From Agarophyton chilense (lineage: Eukaryota > Rhodophyta > Florideophyceae > Gracilariales > Gracilariaceae), in assembly GCA_030374765.1 (NCBI GenBank), contig JARGXX010000027.1:744001-808000 (forward strand): a stretch of 64,000 nt of DNA, read 5' to 3'. Within the stretch, counting starts at the first letter, position 1; every line of letters starts with the position of its first letter. The translations under genes and the position numbers were made by a program. Shown here piece after piece: positions 30,799 to 43,705 of this stretch. The notes under the pieces were generated by a model. It was given only the letters and a program-made list of their open reading frames with translations, had not been told where the DNA came from and did no database searches.

Positions 30799-33560
30799 GA
30801 AGGCCTGCCGAGAAGTGGGCTAAAGAATGTGAGAGACGCAAGGGTGCGGGGCGATGGGGGTTGTTCGGAGGAAATGGTAAATGAGGAGATTTCCGCGATT
30901 CCGAACACCCACAATGGCAAGAAAGCGACATGAAGACGAAACGTGGGCGTTAAGAAGATGCACGCAATGCAGAACGGAAACCCCAAAGTTTTGACAGTTT
31001 GTACAGTGCGGGGATGACGTGGAGGTGGTTGGAAGGGCCGAACTTCTAGAACTCGTCTTACTTCTAGAACTCGCCGTGATGTTGTAAAAGAGGTAAGGAA
31101 AGCTACTGACCCGGTTGAGATAGAGAGTCCGCTCGCTGAGACATGTGCAGATGCAATTATTGAGGAGATTGAGGATGAAATAATAGGAGAAGTTGAGGAA
31201 GAATGGGAACGGCATTCGAGAAGCGGCGCGAACGATTCAGCACGGCAACATGAGCCACAGGTATTACGAAAAGGAGATTCGAGGCGAAGGACAGCAACAT
31301 CTCACTTTACCATACGAAAGGAAACAGGGGTAACAGGTGATATCGTGAGGGGTAATGGAGCCGGGACCAGACGCGCAGCTGACCGCGAAGGAATGACACG
31401 TACTACGGAAGATGAACGGGATGGGACACCCGTCAGATTAGAATAGAGGGTGGAGTACAAAGCCAGGGTGGCAAGGTGTAATTTGCAACGCAAAGAAACC
31501 GTTGTAGAAGTAGAGCTCAAAAAAGCATCTTCGGGAAGACGAGAAACAGGGCGAGGAATAGAAGCACGGAGAACAGGAGGAATGGAACACGAGAACGTAG
31601 TAGCAGATGGAAGGGAAGAAGGGCCTCTTGTTTAGGGACAGGGTTTTGTAAGTGCGTCTGGTGGAGAACAGGGGGTTGGCGGTAGAAGTAGATCGGAGAC
31701 TGCAGATGGCATGTGTGTTAGAGAGCGAGAATAGTATCGGTAATGGCAGCGAGGACTGCGATGAGTGACCAAGGGAGAGTTGAAAGCGCAAGAGGACGAC
31801 CTGTGGCAAAGAACGAGGAAGAGGGTGCAGAGGCTTTGGCGGAGGATGTCAGTATGTTTCCACGTAGGGCTTTGGTTCAGAAGGTGAGTTTTTTGTAGGG
31901 GGAGTTGAGTAAAATGAAGGATGATTACTTTAGTGTGATGGCGAGTCTGAAGTGGACACAGAAGGAAGTGGATCGCTTGAAGGGGGAAGTAAGTGGACAG
32001 AATGTGTTGGTGGACAGCTTGAGGAAAGCGTTGAACACTCTGTAAAGGGGAGGGAAAGGGCGTGGATCGATAGAGATGGCGAAGCGACGTTAACATGACA
32101 TTTGAGTACGGGAGAGCTTCTATGGGTTTGCATGGTATGTCTATGACCTCATTCTACATTATGCGAAACTGGAGAAGTCGGAGCTCTTCTACAAGACCAA
32201 GGTGGTTGTAGGGAATTGGATGAATCGAAGTGAGAACGTGGGAGCGCAAAACGAAGAGAGTTTTTTTGTGGTAGGGCCAAATGAGATAGTACCGAATTAT
32301 CCGTTTCAGATGGCGACAGAGATGAGGGCGTACACGCCGTCATTTAAAGGAAAAGCGATCCCTTGCTGAAGCATGTTTTGCGCACGGAGGTGTAAAAGAA
32401 ACGGTGGGAAATCCATAACGACTGCCGGTAAGAAATTGGAATGCGTTGAGGAGGTTAGTGAGGATATGTGTATAAGACAGAGGATTAGACAGACGATGAG
32501 GGATGTGGTAGGGGTAAGAAAGCGGGGTGCACCTGACCGACTGTTTGGGCTGCTCGGTTATGACTTGATTGCGCGGCATGTGAAGTTGCAGGAGGACACG
32601 GAGCTCGGAATGGAATTGAAGAAGCAGATAGAAGAGGGGCGGGAGAAGTTTTGGGTTGGGGATGAGGATGTAACAAGGATGCTATCGGCATGGCGCATGC
32701 GCCGGGTTGAAGATCTGATGTATTCGGGGTCGAGGGCTCTTCCGAAGTTCATAAGATTTGATGATGGAGATTTGTACTTTAGGAATGGACTTGCGGTGGA
32801 AGTGCTGGAGGAGTTTATGGTGTACGAAGTCAGGTTGGAAAAGGACGGGGAGAATTAGTAAGTGGATTGGACGGTGATGCATCTCGCAAGACTGGATGCG
32901 TGGATTACTTGCGTTCTTGCGGCTATGGACAGGGAGGTTGGACGCGGGGGCTAGAGTCAATTATGGTTTTTTACGTTATAGGGTAAGTATTTACCGCTTG
33001 CAGTGGAGGGGATTTGGGGGGTGGCCTCGGACGTACTGAGGGAGAGGAATGGTGTGGAGTTTGAGCACTCTGGGTTTCTTGCGAGGGAAGGGAGGAGGGT
33101 GGCAAGAAATTCAGAGAAGGTTGCCACGGTGAGATTTTGGATGCCTTCATCTGGGAAGATCTAAATTGCAGTGAAAGAGCACTTCTTTGTGGACAACTTG
33201 ACGAAACGTCTTGGTGCTGTACTGGATTGCTACGTTGGAGCCTGAAAACCGGAAGAGTCGTATTTTACTCGTTTGCAGAGAGTGATTGGGAGGGAAGTGG
33301 AGAAGCCAATGGGAGAAGATTTGGGAACGGTGGGTGCAACACAAGAAGTATTAGGGGACGTGAACTAAGGCGACGGTTTGATGAAATTTTTTACACCTGG
33401 GTCTCGATAGAAACGGTTGAAGTAGAAGCGGTGGAAGCGCTATTCGAGGCGTGGTGCGAAAGGGGGAGCGGGGTAGTTCTCGCGGAGGACATGAACGGAG
33501 CCGAGGATGGAGGAAGAAGGGATGAGACAGAACCAAAAGGAGCCGTTTTCAAAGGTTGAA
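30799..33560 (+). pseudogene. Plus-strand gene remnant, part 2, unknown function
   Basis: Protein-like frames run along the plus strand. One at ~31057-31635 is Glu-rich (AIIEEIEDEIIGEVEEEW). A single frame then runs from about 31743 (MAARTAMSDQGRVES) to ~33450, interrupted only by stops (near 31895, 32043, 32103, 32367, 32856-32861 and later), with no frameshift. Readable pieces include KMKDDYFSVMASLKWTQKEV, YDLILHYAKLEKSELFYKTK, the longest open part at 32373-32858 (MRDVVGVRKRGAPDRLFGLL), and EHFFVDNLTKRLGAVLDCYV. Rich in Glu, Lys, Arg and Val, with possible coiled coil at ~31920-32040. No family recognised. It ends next to, and convergent with, the transposase end at 33440, so it may be the second gene of that transposon. 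Confidence 0.5.
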
Positions 33561-33827
33561 GCTGAATAGATGGGTACAGGGCTCACTGTGTGGTTGTGTT
33601 CGTCGTCCATGGCCCAGCGAAGGGAGATGCAGTTGAGTGCTTGGTCAATGTTGTCCCTTTGGGGGACTATCTCCAAGAACTGAACGAATGCGAGTTCGGT
33701 GGAGCTGTTGATGGTGTTTGTTGATGAGAGTCCAATGAGGGAGTTGAGTTTGCACACCCACATTGTGAGGGAAAAGGTGGACGAGGTTTTTCCGGCGACG
33801 ATGATGTGTGAGAACTTTGGAGACTTG
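33440..33827 (-). pseudogene. KDZ/Plavaka-like transposase, C-terminal part
   Basis: The minus strand reads the end of a long protein whose remainder lies at 45366-47958, across gypsy-2. The two parts join at the ACTTG target duplication in the same frame (PSLGPSK on one side, FSHIIVAGKTSSTFSL on the other). Text such as TELAFVQFLEIVPQRDNIDQALNC, ISLRWAMDDEHNHTV and SILGSVHVLREN resembles the C-terminal tail of large transposase-like proteins I associate with Plavaka/KDZ elements. The stop is at 33440, facing the end of the plus-strand remnant. Confidence 0.6.
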
Positions 33828-34494
33828 TGTAGTATTCTACTATGTCGGGGAATCCAATAGGATGATTTTTCGTGAAGTCGCGGTTGGAACTCATAAGTGA
33901 GTGATGTTATCAAACTTGTGATATGAAACGGCACACCGCGTAGGATGCCAGGAGGCAGGGCACATTAGTGGGACACGTGGTATCACGAGTGGACTGGCTT
34001 GCAACGGCGCATGTAGTGGCGATCCACGTGGCAGGTTTTACTACCCTTTGTAGCTAGACGTCCATTAGGGACCATACCCGTACAGTGGTTTGGCTAAGTG
34101 GCTGACCACTGGGTATTATATATATATTTATTTGGGCACTCACCCTGGCACACAGTATATAATGCACCAGAGGTGAGCGCCGACTCCAAGTAAAGGAGAC
34201 AACATGGGCATCATGACTATTCTGTTCCTCGCTTAGGATTCCTTAACCGGAGATCCAGACGAGCCACAATAGATAGTCAGCCCCCAACCACTTTACGAGC
34301 CGTCTCGTACCTACGTTCCCTCAACGTTTTACAGTTGCACTGTTCACTCTTGCTGGCGAGTAGTGGCCTTACACCCCACTTCCAGCTCGCTGGTGTTGTA
34401 GCTCTACCACCCCTTTTACTTCGCCGCAAGCGACCCATCGGCAGTCCGAACGCTGTCGCAGGTGTCTGCTCTCTCCGTTAGAGCGGATACTACA
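33828..34494 (+). repeat. Gypsy-2 5' LTR
   Basis: 667 bp, TGTAGTATTC to GGATACTACA, with inverted ends. TATA box TATATAA at 34156-34162. Confidence 0.93.
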
Positions 34495-34496
34495 AG

Positions 34497-34513
34497 TGGT
34501 CTCCCGACTTAGA
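34497..34513 (+). promoter_or_regulatory. Gypsy-2 primer binding site
   Basis: TGGTCTCCCGACTTAGA, two bases after the LTR, identical to the gypsy-3 site. Confidence 0.75.
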
Positions 34514-34709
34514 ACCACTGTGGTCAGCTGCTTTGAACAATTTATTTCTGGAACGTGGAATCGATATCGATACTTGGAAGAAGTGGAATCACTATAGTTA
34601 TTGTTTATCAAACCACCTCCGGCAATTGCGCAATTCATCGTGGTTGAACAGGTGGTCGAGAAGTCGAAGACACCATTTGGTTCGCACCTGGACTCAGGTT
34701 TGGTCTAGG

Positions 34710-36863
34710 ATGTCGAAGACCCGAAACCAGTCGAGTACTAGTCCCCCCGGTCCTGCGGGACCACCCCCGAAACCGAGGCTCGCCTCATCTGTTGAAGCCA
34801 GAGAGCGGCTGTATCGTCAAGCGATGTCGCGCTCACGCTCGGTGAATGATGAACGAGATCTCTCGGATGTACCGGCCCCTGTGGGAGCGGCAGTCACGCC
34901 CACCACAGAAGCCATAGTTGACCCTGAAGTCGTCGGACCTCAGGAAGAGGATGATTTGCGCAGGGAAGTGCGTCGTTTGAAGTCTGAGTCAAGCGCTTCG
35001 CGTGTGCGCATGGTTGCGTTGGAATCGCAGATCTCTGCTCTTATCGCTGATGTCGAACAATTACGCAGTGCGCATTAAGCACTCGTTCGTCAAGACAATG
35101 GAAAGCAGGTCTCTGCATCAGTGAAAACACTAAGTGAGGATTTGAACCATCTACTGGAGAGGTACGGGAATACGCCCGATGCGCTACCCGGCTTAACCGT
35201 GGATTTAGAGGAAGTCCTCACTCGAGTTAACCCTAGTTTAGAACGCCTGGAGGCGGCAGTTCATGCGCAGACTGCTGCTAAACCGCTCGTGCTGGAAGAG
35301 GAAGGAGCTCCTTTGAAGGAGGCTCGTTCGAAAAAGTCGAAGTCACGACGTAAGAAGTGGAAGTCCGCACGTGATTCGAGTGGTGAATCGTCAAGTAGAG
35401 AGGGTTTCAGTTCCAGTACTGATGATTCTGATGATTCAGATACGTCAGATGACGACGACAGTGATGATGGTCATCGAAGGTCCGGGTCTCGGAAGAAGAA
35501 CACGTCTTCGTGGTTAATGAGAAAAAAAGGCTCACCTTACAGAGGATTGAAGGTGCTCCCGTGCACGAATCCGCTTTATGGGAAGTTCCTGAATTACAGG
35601 TACTACCGTCTGAAGGTGAAGAGCAAGAAGCGCTCAAGACGCGAAACCGCGAAAGTGAAGGATCACATCAAACGATTGAAGATCGGCCTAAATGATTTAA
35701 CATTTGATGAAAAAACCACCATTCTCGTTATCGAGTTTCTCACTCGATTCGTTGCCGAAGCAGACACTCTAGAGATGATTGAACCACAAGCATTTTTGTC
35801 TTTACCACACTTCCTGAAGGGTTTTGCTTTAGAGCAATATCGTTCCGTTTGCGGATCATTGACAGCCGATGAAGGCGGCGTTACCTCATGGCCAGAGGTG
35901 GTGCAGTATTTGCTGCGCAGTTACGCGACTTCAAACGCGATACGTCAGGCGATCCTGGACCTAAGGGATGTGACCCAAAAGCCTTAGGAGGGCGAAGCTG
36001 AGTACAGCTCAAGGCTTCACAAAGCTTCAGTCCGCTGTGGAAACGTCCACTCGACGGAGAACAAGAGAACCTTGTACATCGACAAGCTGGACCCGAGAAT
36101 CGAGTCGTTGGTAGCTCAATATCGAGAGAAGCATGGAAGAGTCTCCTTTTTGAAGTTAGTTCAGTTTGCGAAAGCTGAAGGATACGCGGCCAGAGCGCGT
36201 GGTAGCCCCCGTCGTTCAGTGACTTTTGGAACCTCAATGGGTAAGGAGAAGATCTCCGCCAGAGTTAATCAGCGCAGCAAAGTGCTACATCTGGAATCTC
36301 CAGTGAACTCACTAGATTCGTCGTTGGCACCCAAAGGGAGTGACTCGCATGAGGAGGCGGTCCATTTAATGGAATATACGGACTCTTCTGTACCTACAGC
36401 AAATATCCCATACTCGGAGTCTCAGGACGAGGAACCCCTAATGGCTATGGAGGGCCGTCGCCCTGTGTACCGTCCCTACACGGTGCCTCCACAAGGAGGT
36501 TTTAAGAACGGGAAACCCGGATGGGTGGATACTCGCACGGCATACCGTTCACAACCTATGTTGACCAACCGTCGTGACGGTTTGATATGTTATTCATGTT
36601 ATGGAAAACACCATTTGAGTGCAGATTGCACGCTTCCTGCAAAAGATCTGAGTCGTATCATGACGAATTATGAAACACTCTCGGAAGAGGAAAGGAGCCG
36701 CGTACCGGCGGGCATGTATTGGAAAGCCACAAGTTGGTTTTCTGAGACACCAATGCGCCGGACGGACAAGCCGGTTGCTCAGAATGCTGAAGTGTTACAA
36801 CCCGGAACCCCGGTAGGAAGAGGCGCCTTTGAGGAGAATAAGCCGGTGCAACCGGAAAACTAA
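34710..36863 (+). pseudogene. Gypsy-2 gag, two in-frame stops
   Basis: From ATG 34710 (MSKTRNQSSTSPPG) to the natural end GAA-AAC-TAA at 36861-36863, about 717 codons in one frame. Stops: TAA 35076 and TAG 35985 (Met in gypsy-3). It shows a possible coiled coil (LRREVRRLKSE to ISALIADVEQLR), an acidic Ser/Asp stretch (FSSSTDDSDDSDTSDDDD), the LNYRYYRLKVKSKK block, the capsid-like core with EGGVTSWPEVVQYLLRSYA, and a perfect CCHC knuckle (CYSCYGKHHLSADC). Collinear with the other two Gag proteins. Confidence 0.9.
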
Positions 36864-39800
36864 GTGAGGGAGCCCCTAGGGGGTCGGCACTAGTCGATCC
36901 CTTTGTGCTGACCAGGGAGAGCTCGCCTCCCTGCTCCCGCGCTTGGAAGCCCAAGATTCTCTTGAGGCCTCCCAAATTTCCGCCGTACGGAATCAATCCG
37001 CCGGACGGAAAGCGAGTACAGTTTGACTGTGAGTTACATCGTCCTTGGAGACGTTATACTTGCCCGTCAAAACGGGAAAGTTACCTCATGGTAGTGTCTA
37101 AAAGAAAATATAAGGTCTATGCCGACATAGGCTCTGACAGGAATCGGTTATCTCGTCGATTGACTATCCTGGACACAGGTGCTGGTGCGAACTTTATACG
37201 GGAATCGGAGCTCGCTCCTGCTGACTGAGAACGTATTCGACACGGTCCTTTACCGGACATCTGGGATGCCAACAAAAATGCTTTGAAGCCAATGGGAACA
37301 GTTCGACTCGTGGTGCGTTTGGGACGCTTTGTAGTCCTAGTCGACTTCATCGTCTGTAAGACGTTAGCTGCACCAGTGGTACTGGGATGTGATTATTGCG
37401 ACAAGTTTGTCGAAGCCATTCGCCCGCGAAGAAAACTAGTGGAACTAGATGATGGATCAATGGTACCAATTGTTCGCAAGCCAATGCGTCGTTGCTCTGA
37501 AGCACCTCCACTTCTACCATCTATGGAATACGGGAAATCCCGAGGACGTGTCTCGCCAAGTATTCGAGTAGCGAAGAGTGCCATGCTGAAGGCGCAAACC
37601 CAAACTTGGGTTCAAGTAAGAACAGAACGACACGGACTCGTGGTAATTCAACCGAATACTCGGATGTACGAATCCCGTGGATTGCTAGTCGCTAACGGCA
37701 TTGCTCAGGTTGATCCTGGTAGCCCCTTTTGGGTACTAGTGAGTAACTTCACCGATAACGATTATCATATACCGAAGAATCAGGTTGTTGCAACAGCTTT
37801 GCCTCATCCCACAGTGGTGGTCCCTACTCATATTTCTACTGCAGAAGTATTGGGATTAACCCATGTCGGTGACACAGACGAAGAACTGCAAACTCAGTCT
37901 GGAGATCAATTGCAAACGGCAAAGGATCCAGAGAGCCTGGTCGATGAGCTAGACTGAGCACATGTGTCGGAACCCTACAGAACTAAGATCAGTTCTATGC
38001 CGAAGAAGTTTACATCCATGTGGAGTGGAAAACTAGGAGAGATCTCCGCTACGGAACACCACATTGATTTGGTCCCAGGGTCACGACCCATCTCCCAACC
38101 ACCCTACAGAGCGGGACCGCGAGCTCGCCAAATCAAGGAGGAGAATGTCAGCAAAATGCTGGAAGAAGGAGTAATCGAAGCAGCTCAATCTGCTTGGGCC
38201 TCACCAGTGGGGCTGGCTCCAAAACCTGATGGTTCTTTACGATTCTGTATCCATTATCGAAAACTGAACGCAGTTACAGTTCGAGATACATACCCGTTGC
38301 CTCGAATGGACGAATGTATTGGCAGCTAAGGAGAAGCGAACGTGTTCACCACGTTGGACGCCAACTCTGGCTATTGGCAGGTGCCTGTAGCGGAAGAAGA
38401 CCAAGACCAAACCGCATTTGCGTGTCACGCCGGTCTCTACCGTTTCAAAAGGATGCCCTTTGGCTTAACGAATGCACCGGCTACTTTCCAGCGTACCCTG
38501 GACATCTTGCTCTCAAGATACAAGTGGAAGACTTGTTTAGTCTATTTGGACGATGCGATCATCTTTTCCCAGGATGTGGAAAGCCATTTACTGCATGTCG
38601 AGGAGATCCTCAAAGCAATACAGAGCGCAGGTATCACCTTGAAGTTCAAGAAATGCGAATGGTTCGCTGGCACCGTCCGGTACTTAGGACATGTGATCAA
38701 GGCGGGACAGCTTGCCATTCAAGAGGCACAGACAGCGGCTCTCTGCGAAATAAAACCTCCGTCGACACAGAAGCAATTGCGTTCTTTCCTCCGCTTGAGC
38801 AACGTCTACCGACGATTCTTGCCGCGATACTCGAATATAGCGGCACCGCTCAACGCAAAGCTGCGTAAAGGACAACCAGTACAGCTGGAACAATTCAGAC
38901 AACCTGAAGTGGAAGCGTTCGACACGCTGAAGACAAAGATTATTATAGCCCCAGTCTTGGCGCTGCCCATCCCCAACCTGCCATACTCAGTGGATACCGA
39001 CTTTAGCGAGTACCAAGTAGGGTGTGCCCTTTTTGAAACACACCCTGATGGTGAACGGAAACCCATTGGTTACTGGTAAAGATCGCTGAACGCAGCTGAG
39101 AAGAAGTATTCAGTATCAGAAAAGGAATGCCTTGCAGTCGTATGGGCTCTAACCACATTGCGACCGTATCTCCAAGGAGAACGTTTTACCGTCAACACGG
39201 ATCATTCGTTTCTAAGATTGTTACCGTTCATTACAGAGCCATTTGGTCGTCTCACACGATGACGCTTACGCCTTTCTGAATTCGATTTCGAAATGAAGTA
39301 TAAGAAGGGATTGGCCAATGTCCAAGCTGACGCGCTATCGCGACTCAAAAAACTGGGCGAAACCCAAGGCATAATCGATGAAGAGATACCTTGCTTCTAC
39401 ATGGAGACCCATTCACCATCTTTTGAAGAAGAGTAACAAGAGACCGTTGATGATTATTCGGATGCAGACCCGTTCCTTGCATTAGCAGACAATGACCCTT
39501 CAGTTCAACAAGAGCGAATCTCGTGCACTGAGCTCCTCAATGAGCAACACGCCGATACGTCTTGTGCGTCGATACGCTCTCGTCTTAACGGGGGGGGGGG
39601 AGCTCCCCTTTTCACTCGATTCACGAGGAATACTGTTAGGACATGTCGAAAAGCATGATCAAATCGTGATTCCACACGTGTTGAAGAGTCGAGTACTCCA
39701 TCTGGCACACTACAGCAGATTGTCTGGTCATCCAGGAGGAACGAAGTTGTTCATGACACTAAGAAGATATTTTTACTGGCCTACTTTGGCAATGGACTGC

Positions 39801-41684
39801 CATGCTACAGTGAGGTTGTGTACAACATGTGCGAAGAATGGCGTGAAGCTTTACAGGAAGCGGAAACCGATGAAGTTATTCCAGGCGAAAGCGCCTTTGC
39901 AATACGTCAATATAGAGATCCTAGGGGAATTGATTCGCTCAAGGCGAGGTTATCGCTACCTATTGGTAATCACCGACCGCTTCTCGAAGCCAGTGTGGAC
40001 TGTGCCGCTGAAGCGGATAACCGCAACCGTAATCGCACAGGCGTTTATCAAACATTGGGTATTTATATATGGACCACCAGAAGTTCTGTTATCAGATAAT
40101 GGGAAGCAATTCGTTGTGAAGTTCTTTCAGAATGTTTTTCGCATTATGGGCATTCGAAACGTGTTTACCACGACTTATCATCCGCAATGAAACGGTCAGG
40201 TGGAGCGTTTCAACCGCACGCTGAAAGCAGCACTACGACACTACATCGCGGACCACCCGAAAGAATGGAACATGTTTACTGATACTCTGTGCTACGCGTA
40301 CAATACGCAAGTACATACCTCTACGAAGACGGCACCGTTCGACCTCGTGCTCTCACGTAACCCTCCGGCTTTACCGGTTGCGCTCGACGACGAGACAGAA
40401 TTGGACGCGCCGACCCCGGCTAAGTACCATCTGAAATGGAGGAATGACCTGAAGGCCAGAGCGGAATAAGCCGCTAAAGAGTTATCAAAGACGCAAGCTC
40501 GCTATAAGAGAAACTATGAAGCCAGAAGGCGAAGAGGAAATCCGTCAATCCGAGTAGGAAGTCACGTCTTCGTGCGAGTTGAAAGACCGGACAAACAGGA
40601 AGAATCTCGTCATAAGTTGTTGCCGATAGCGGCTGGACCCTTCAAAGTGGTGGCCCTTGATAAAGACAAAGTGGTCATCAAGACAGGTGAGGACGTTGAA
40701 CGTGTATCGCACGATCGCGTTGAAGTCGCGCCTGACCCGTAAGTCGAAGTCCAGTTATCTGGTAGAAATAAGGAGGCAAGTGCGACGGAACGTCAAGGCA
40801 AAAGCCCAAGTGACTCTGGGGAGAGTGAACCGCCACCAATGGCTCGAGCGGAGGAGGAAGCTCCTGATCTCCCACCGCCGGCGGTTGCGTACGCCAATCA
40901 CGGACAGCTTCCGAAATATCGGGATATGCCCCGTGGCACGCACACACCCGTAAGTACAGAAATGGAACCTGAAAGCAGGAAAGATGTTTTGGAATTTGGC
41001 CCCAAGGACTTGGAAACGAGTGCAAGCGAACACGCGCCATTGCCGTTTCAGGCTGAACCGTCAGGTGAAGCGCCACTCGCTGTTCCGCCGATATCGGCTC
41101 CCATCCCTCGTGGGCAGGAAGAAGAAGAGGTATCGCCTCCTGTCGTGGTTCAAGCACCATCATCCACCCAACAGCGGTCAGAATCGGATAAAACGAAGGA
41201 AGTTCATCCACGAATGGAATTGAGAAGTAGCAAGAAGTACGCTTCTATGAAACCTGGAAAACAGAATAGCTCTTTATCTGAGAAAGGTTCTCAAGGAATG
41301 AGTACACTGCCCCTGCGGGCAGAACGAGAGTTAGTCGACGAGCGAACGCTTAGCGACGCGGAGAATGCTAACACAGAGACGCTTGGGTCAGCCCTAAGGC
41401 ATTTCAAACCTGTTAACAGGAGTCTCGCGCCAAAAGCGAAAGCATTGGGAAACGCCCAGGAATATGTTATGGATCGCATATGTGAACACGGCGAACATGA
41501 AGATACCAGAGAATTACTGTATCGAGTCCGTTGGTACGATTTTCCTCCGGAAGCGGATACGTGGGAACCTATAGCTCGTATCCCCCGTTCGCAACTCGTG
41601 CGATATCATCGACTCATGCGATTACCACTCCCCAGGGAGATCGACTGCTCGATAGTCGGGCTCATGGGCACATCCAATTTCTAA
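36855..41684 (+). pseudogene. Gypsy-2 pol with chromodomain, broken
   Basis: Begins in the -1 frame at the gag end, without ATG. Protease LTILDTGAGANFI (~37170). RT with LVYLDDAIIF near 38545. RNase H ~38990-39340. Integrase with the HHCC finger (HLAHYSRLSGHPGGT, CTTCAKN) and a core with SDNGKQF and NGQVERFNRTL. Linker, then an intact chromodomain near 41460-41610 (LLYRVRWYDFPPEADTWEPI). Stops: 37226 TGA, 37955 TGA, 38327 TAA (Leu in gypsy-3), 39077 TAA (Ser), ~39262 TGA (Trp), ~39434 TAA, 40188 TGA (Gly), 40467 TAA, 40740 TAA. The frame changes by one base at a run of 11 G (39590-39600). Ends at 41684. Confidence 0.9.
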
Positions 41685-41699
41685 GTATGGGCTACCAAG

Positions 41700-41890
41700 G
41701 TAGTAAAAACTCGAAAGGCGAGAAGAATACAAGAAGTCATGTGGAAGAAAAGTGAAAACACGCAAGCACAGGACATTTGCTGATTATCACCTAGGAAGAA
41801 CTCGAGAAGCGAGAGAAGAAGGATTGAAGAACTCGAGAAGCGAGAAGAAGAAGTTAAGAACTCGAGAAGCGAGAAGAGATGAAAACTAGA
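41700..41890 (+). repeat. Purine-rich spacer with short hairpin repeats
   Basis: A unit of about 24-26 bases with core AACTCGAGAAGCGAGA occurs four times (41708, 41799, 41828, 41856, the first diverged). Each core can fold CTCG with CGAG. It lies between the convergent ends of pol and the antisense ORF, so it may act in transcript termination or 3' end formation. Confidence 0.6.
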
Positions 41891-41986
41891 AGATAAGAAG
41901 GGAACGTGAAGACACGATGTAACCGGAGTTTATTGGTATCAAGATATCACAGCAAGGGTGTTGACTAGGAGTCTTTTCTAGGATTA

Positions 41987-43705
41987 TCAAAGAGACGTGC
42001 GAGCACGCAGGCTCGCAAGAAGCTTTGCGCGATCACCCTCAACTTGGTCCACGGGAAAGCCCGCGTCTAAGAGAAACTGCCTCAGCGGATCCAAGCCTGG
42101 ATCTTTGACCAGCACTGCACTCGGTTGTTGGGTAGACCCATGACAGTACTCTCGAGCAACTCCCGTCGCTGCGGATTGATCGACGGAAGTCGCTACGCCT
42201 GCCGGCTATGGCTCGTCCTCGTAACAGAGTTCAGCCTCAGCTCCCGGCGCTTCCTCATACGGTTCCTCTCCGTTCTCGGATGGGGTACCATCGTACACGT
42301 ATCCAGTAACCTGGTTCGGTGGCATGTCACGCCGGTTCTCCCGAAGAAAGCGAGCCTGCTCGGAGGTGATCAACTGGCGCGTTCAGGGGTCGTACCAAAC
42401 GAAATCTCCAGCACTTTCTGTTCGTCCAGGAGAATGGTCGTAGTGTCTTGCACGGGTTCCGCGAGCGTATTGATCAGCTGGCACTCCAGACCAGTCGACA
42501 CTGTCGATTACATCTACAAGATGGAGGAAGTCGCCATGGTTCGCACAGAATCCCAGGACAAGGGAAAGACCGAGTTCTCTCGCATTCTTTCGCGCTGTAA
42601 GCGACATGTACCAAACTCTAAAGGTATCATAAACATCCCACAGGAGGAAGACGGCCATCTTGGCGATAAACTCGGTATAGACCACCGTCCAATATCCCGA
42701 GAACGGGTCGCTAACCAACGCGGACCCGATGTAGGAGATCGCCGGTGGGAGCTCCACAGGGCAACCACGAGGACTCTCGATCGCCGCCCAATGCTCTGAA
42801 ATACCGATGTAGCGCCCAAAGCTCGCGTTCCGCCGGATGCGGTCAATCTATATCATTTGATACGGCACCAAATAGCCCAAACGTGATCGAGTACGACGTT
42901 CCCAACGGGGATAATCCCAATAGGGAATGTCACGCTTTCGAAGGAAGCGGAACTCCTTAAGGAGAAGAGTTTGCTGAAAGCAGAGAGCTGCATCAAGCAC
43001 ACCGCGCACACCACGCAAACCGCTCACATCGACTTCAACGAGTGTCTTGATATACGAGTAACCTTCACCGTCGGTACGGGCTTTCCAGGTATCTAGTTCC
43101 CAGTCCAGCGGGAGGAGAACCGTACTTATGAATCGGTGAAGACGCTGGTAAATCAGCTTGGTGAACAGCGTACGGGCTTCGGACAAGGTTTCCGTTGAAT
43201 ATCGCGCTATCGCGTTGTCTGGCAAAGCAATATGGCTCGCCCAGTCGTCGCTGTAAATCGCGTGTTCCGGAATACCGTCAGGGAAGTACCCACCGTGTAC
43301 ATATTGTTGTATCAACGCGTCATCGCGGATAGCAACTGGATCAAACCAGGGCGCTTGCGCGAAAAGTTCAACGTGTTCGAGAGGATCTCGTCCATAGAAA
43401 TCCGCAGGGTGCGGGTAGCTCCGCTGAGCACGACGAGAAGGAGCTCGAATCACAACCACAGAGGCGACGTAAGCCGCGTTCGGCATCGGAGCCACGGTTG
43501 GCTGAGGTAACGGTACCGACCGGAATCCGGTGTACGGTGTGGGGAACGAACGGTATGGACCGAGTTGAGCAGTAGGCTGCGACGCAGAACCAGCAGTGTT
43601 TGACGGAGCCCCAGAAGGCACATCCTCAGAAGAGGGTGTACTGAAACGCCAAGGGCGGCGGAAACACACGAAGATGTCCGAGTCTTCCTCCAAGGAGGGT
43701 ACCAC
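41987..43705 (-). pseudogene. Gypsy-2 antisense ORF (aORF), stops only
   Basis: About 570 codons in one frame, antisense to gag-pol and between pol and the 3' LTR. Three stops (42848 TAG, 42383 TGA, ~42207 TAG) and no frameshift. It has the same blocks as the gypsy-1 aORF: QAPWFDPVAIRDDALI, GYLVPYQ, SFGRYIGI, VELPPAISYIGSALV, GYWTVVYTEF, LVDVIDSVDWSGVPA, SPGR, SEQARFLRENRRDMP, VTGYVYDG, and a C-terminal block PLRQFLLDAGFPVDQV. No ATG at the left of the conserved part. The frame opens after a TAG at ~43737 and begins with GTG at 43705, so the true start may have been lost or lie in an upstream exon. No known domain recognised. Function unknown. Confidence 0.8.
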
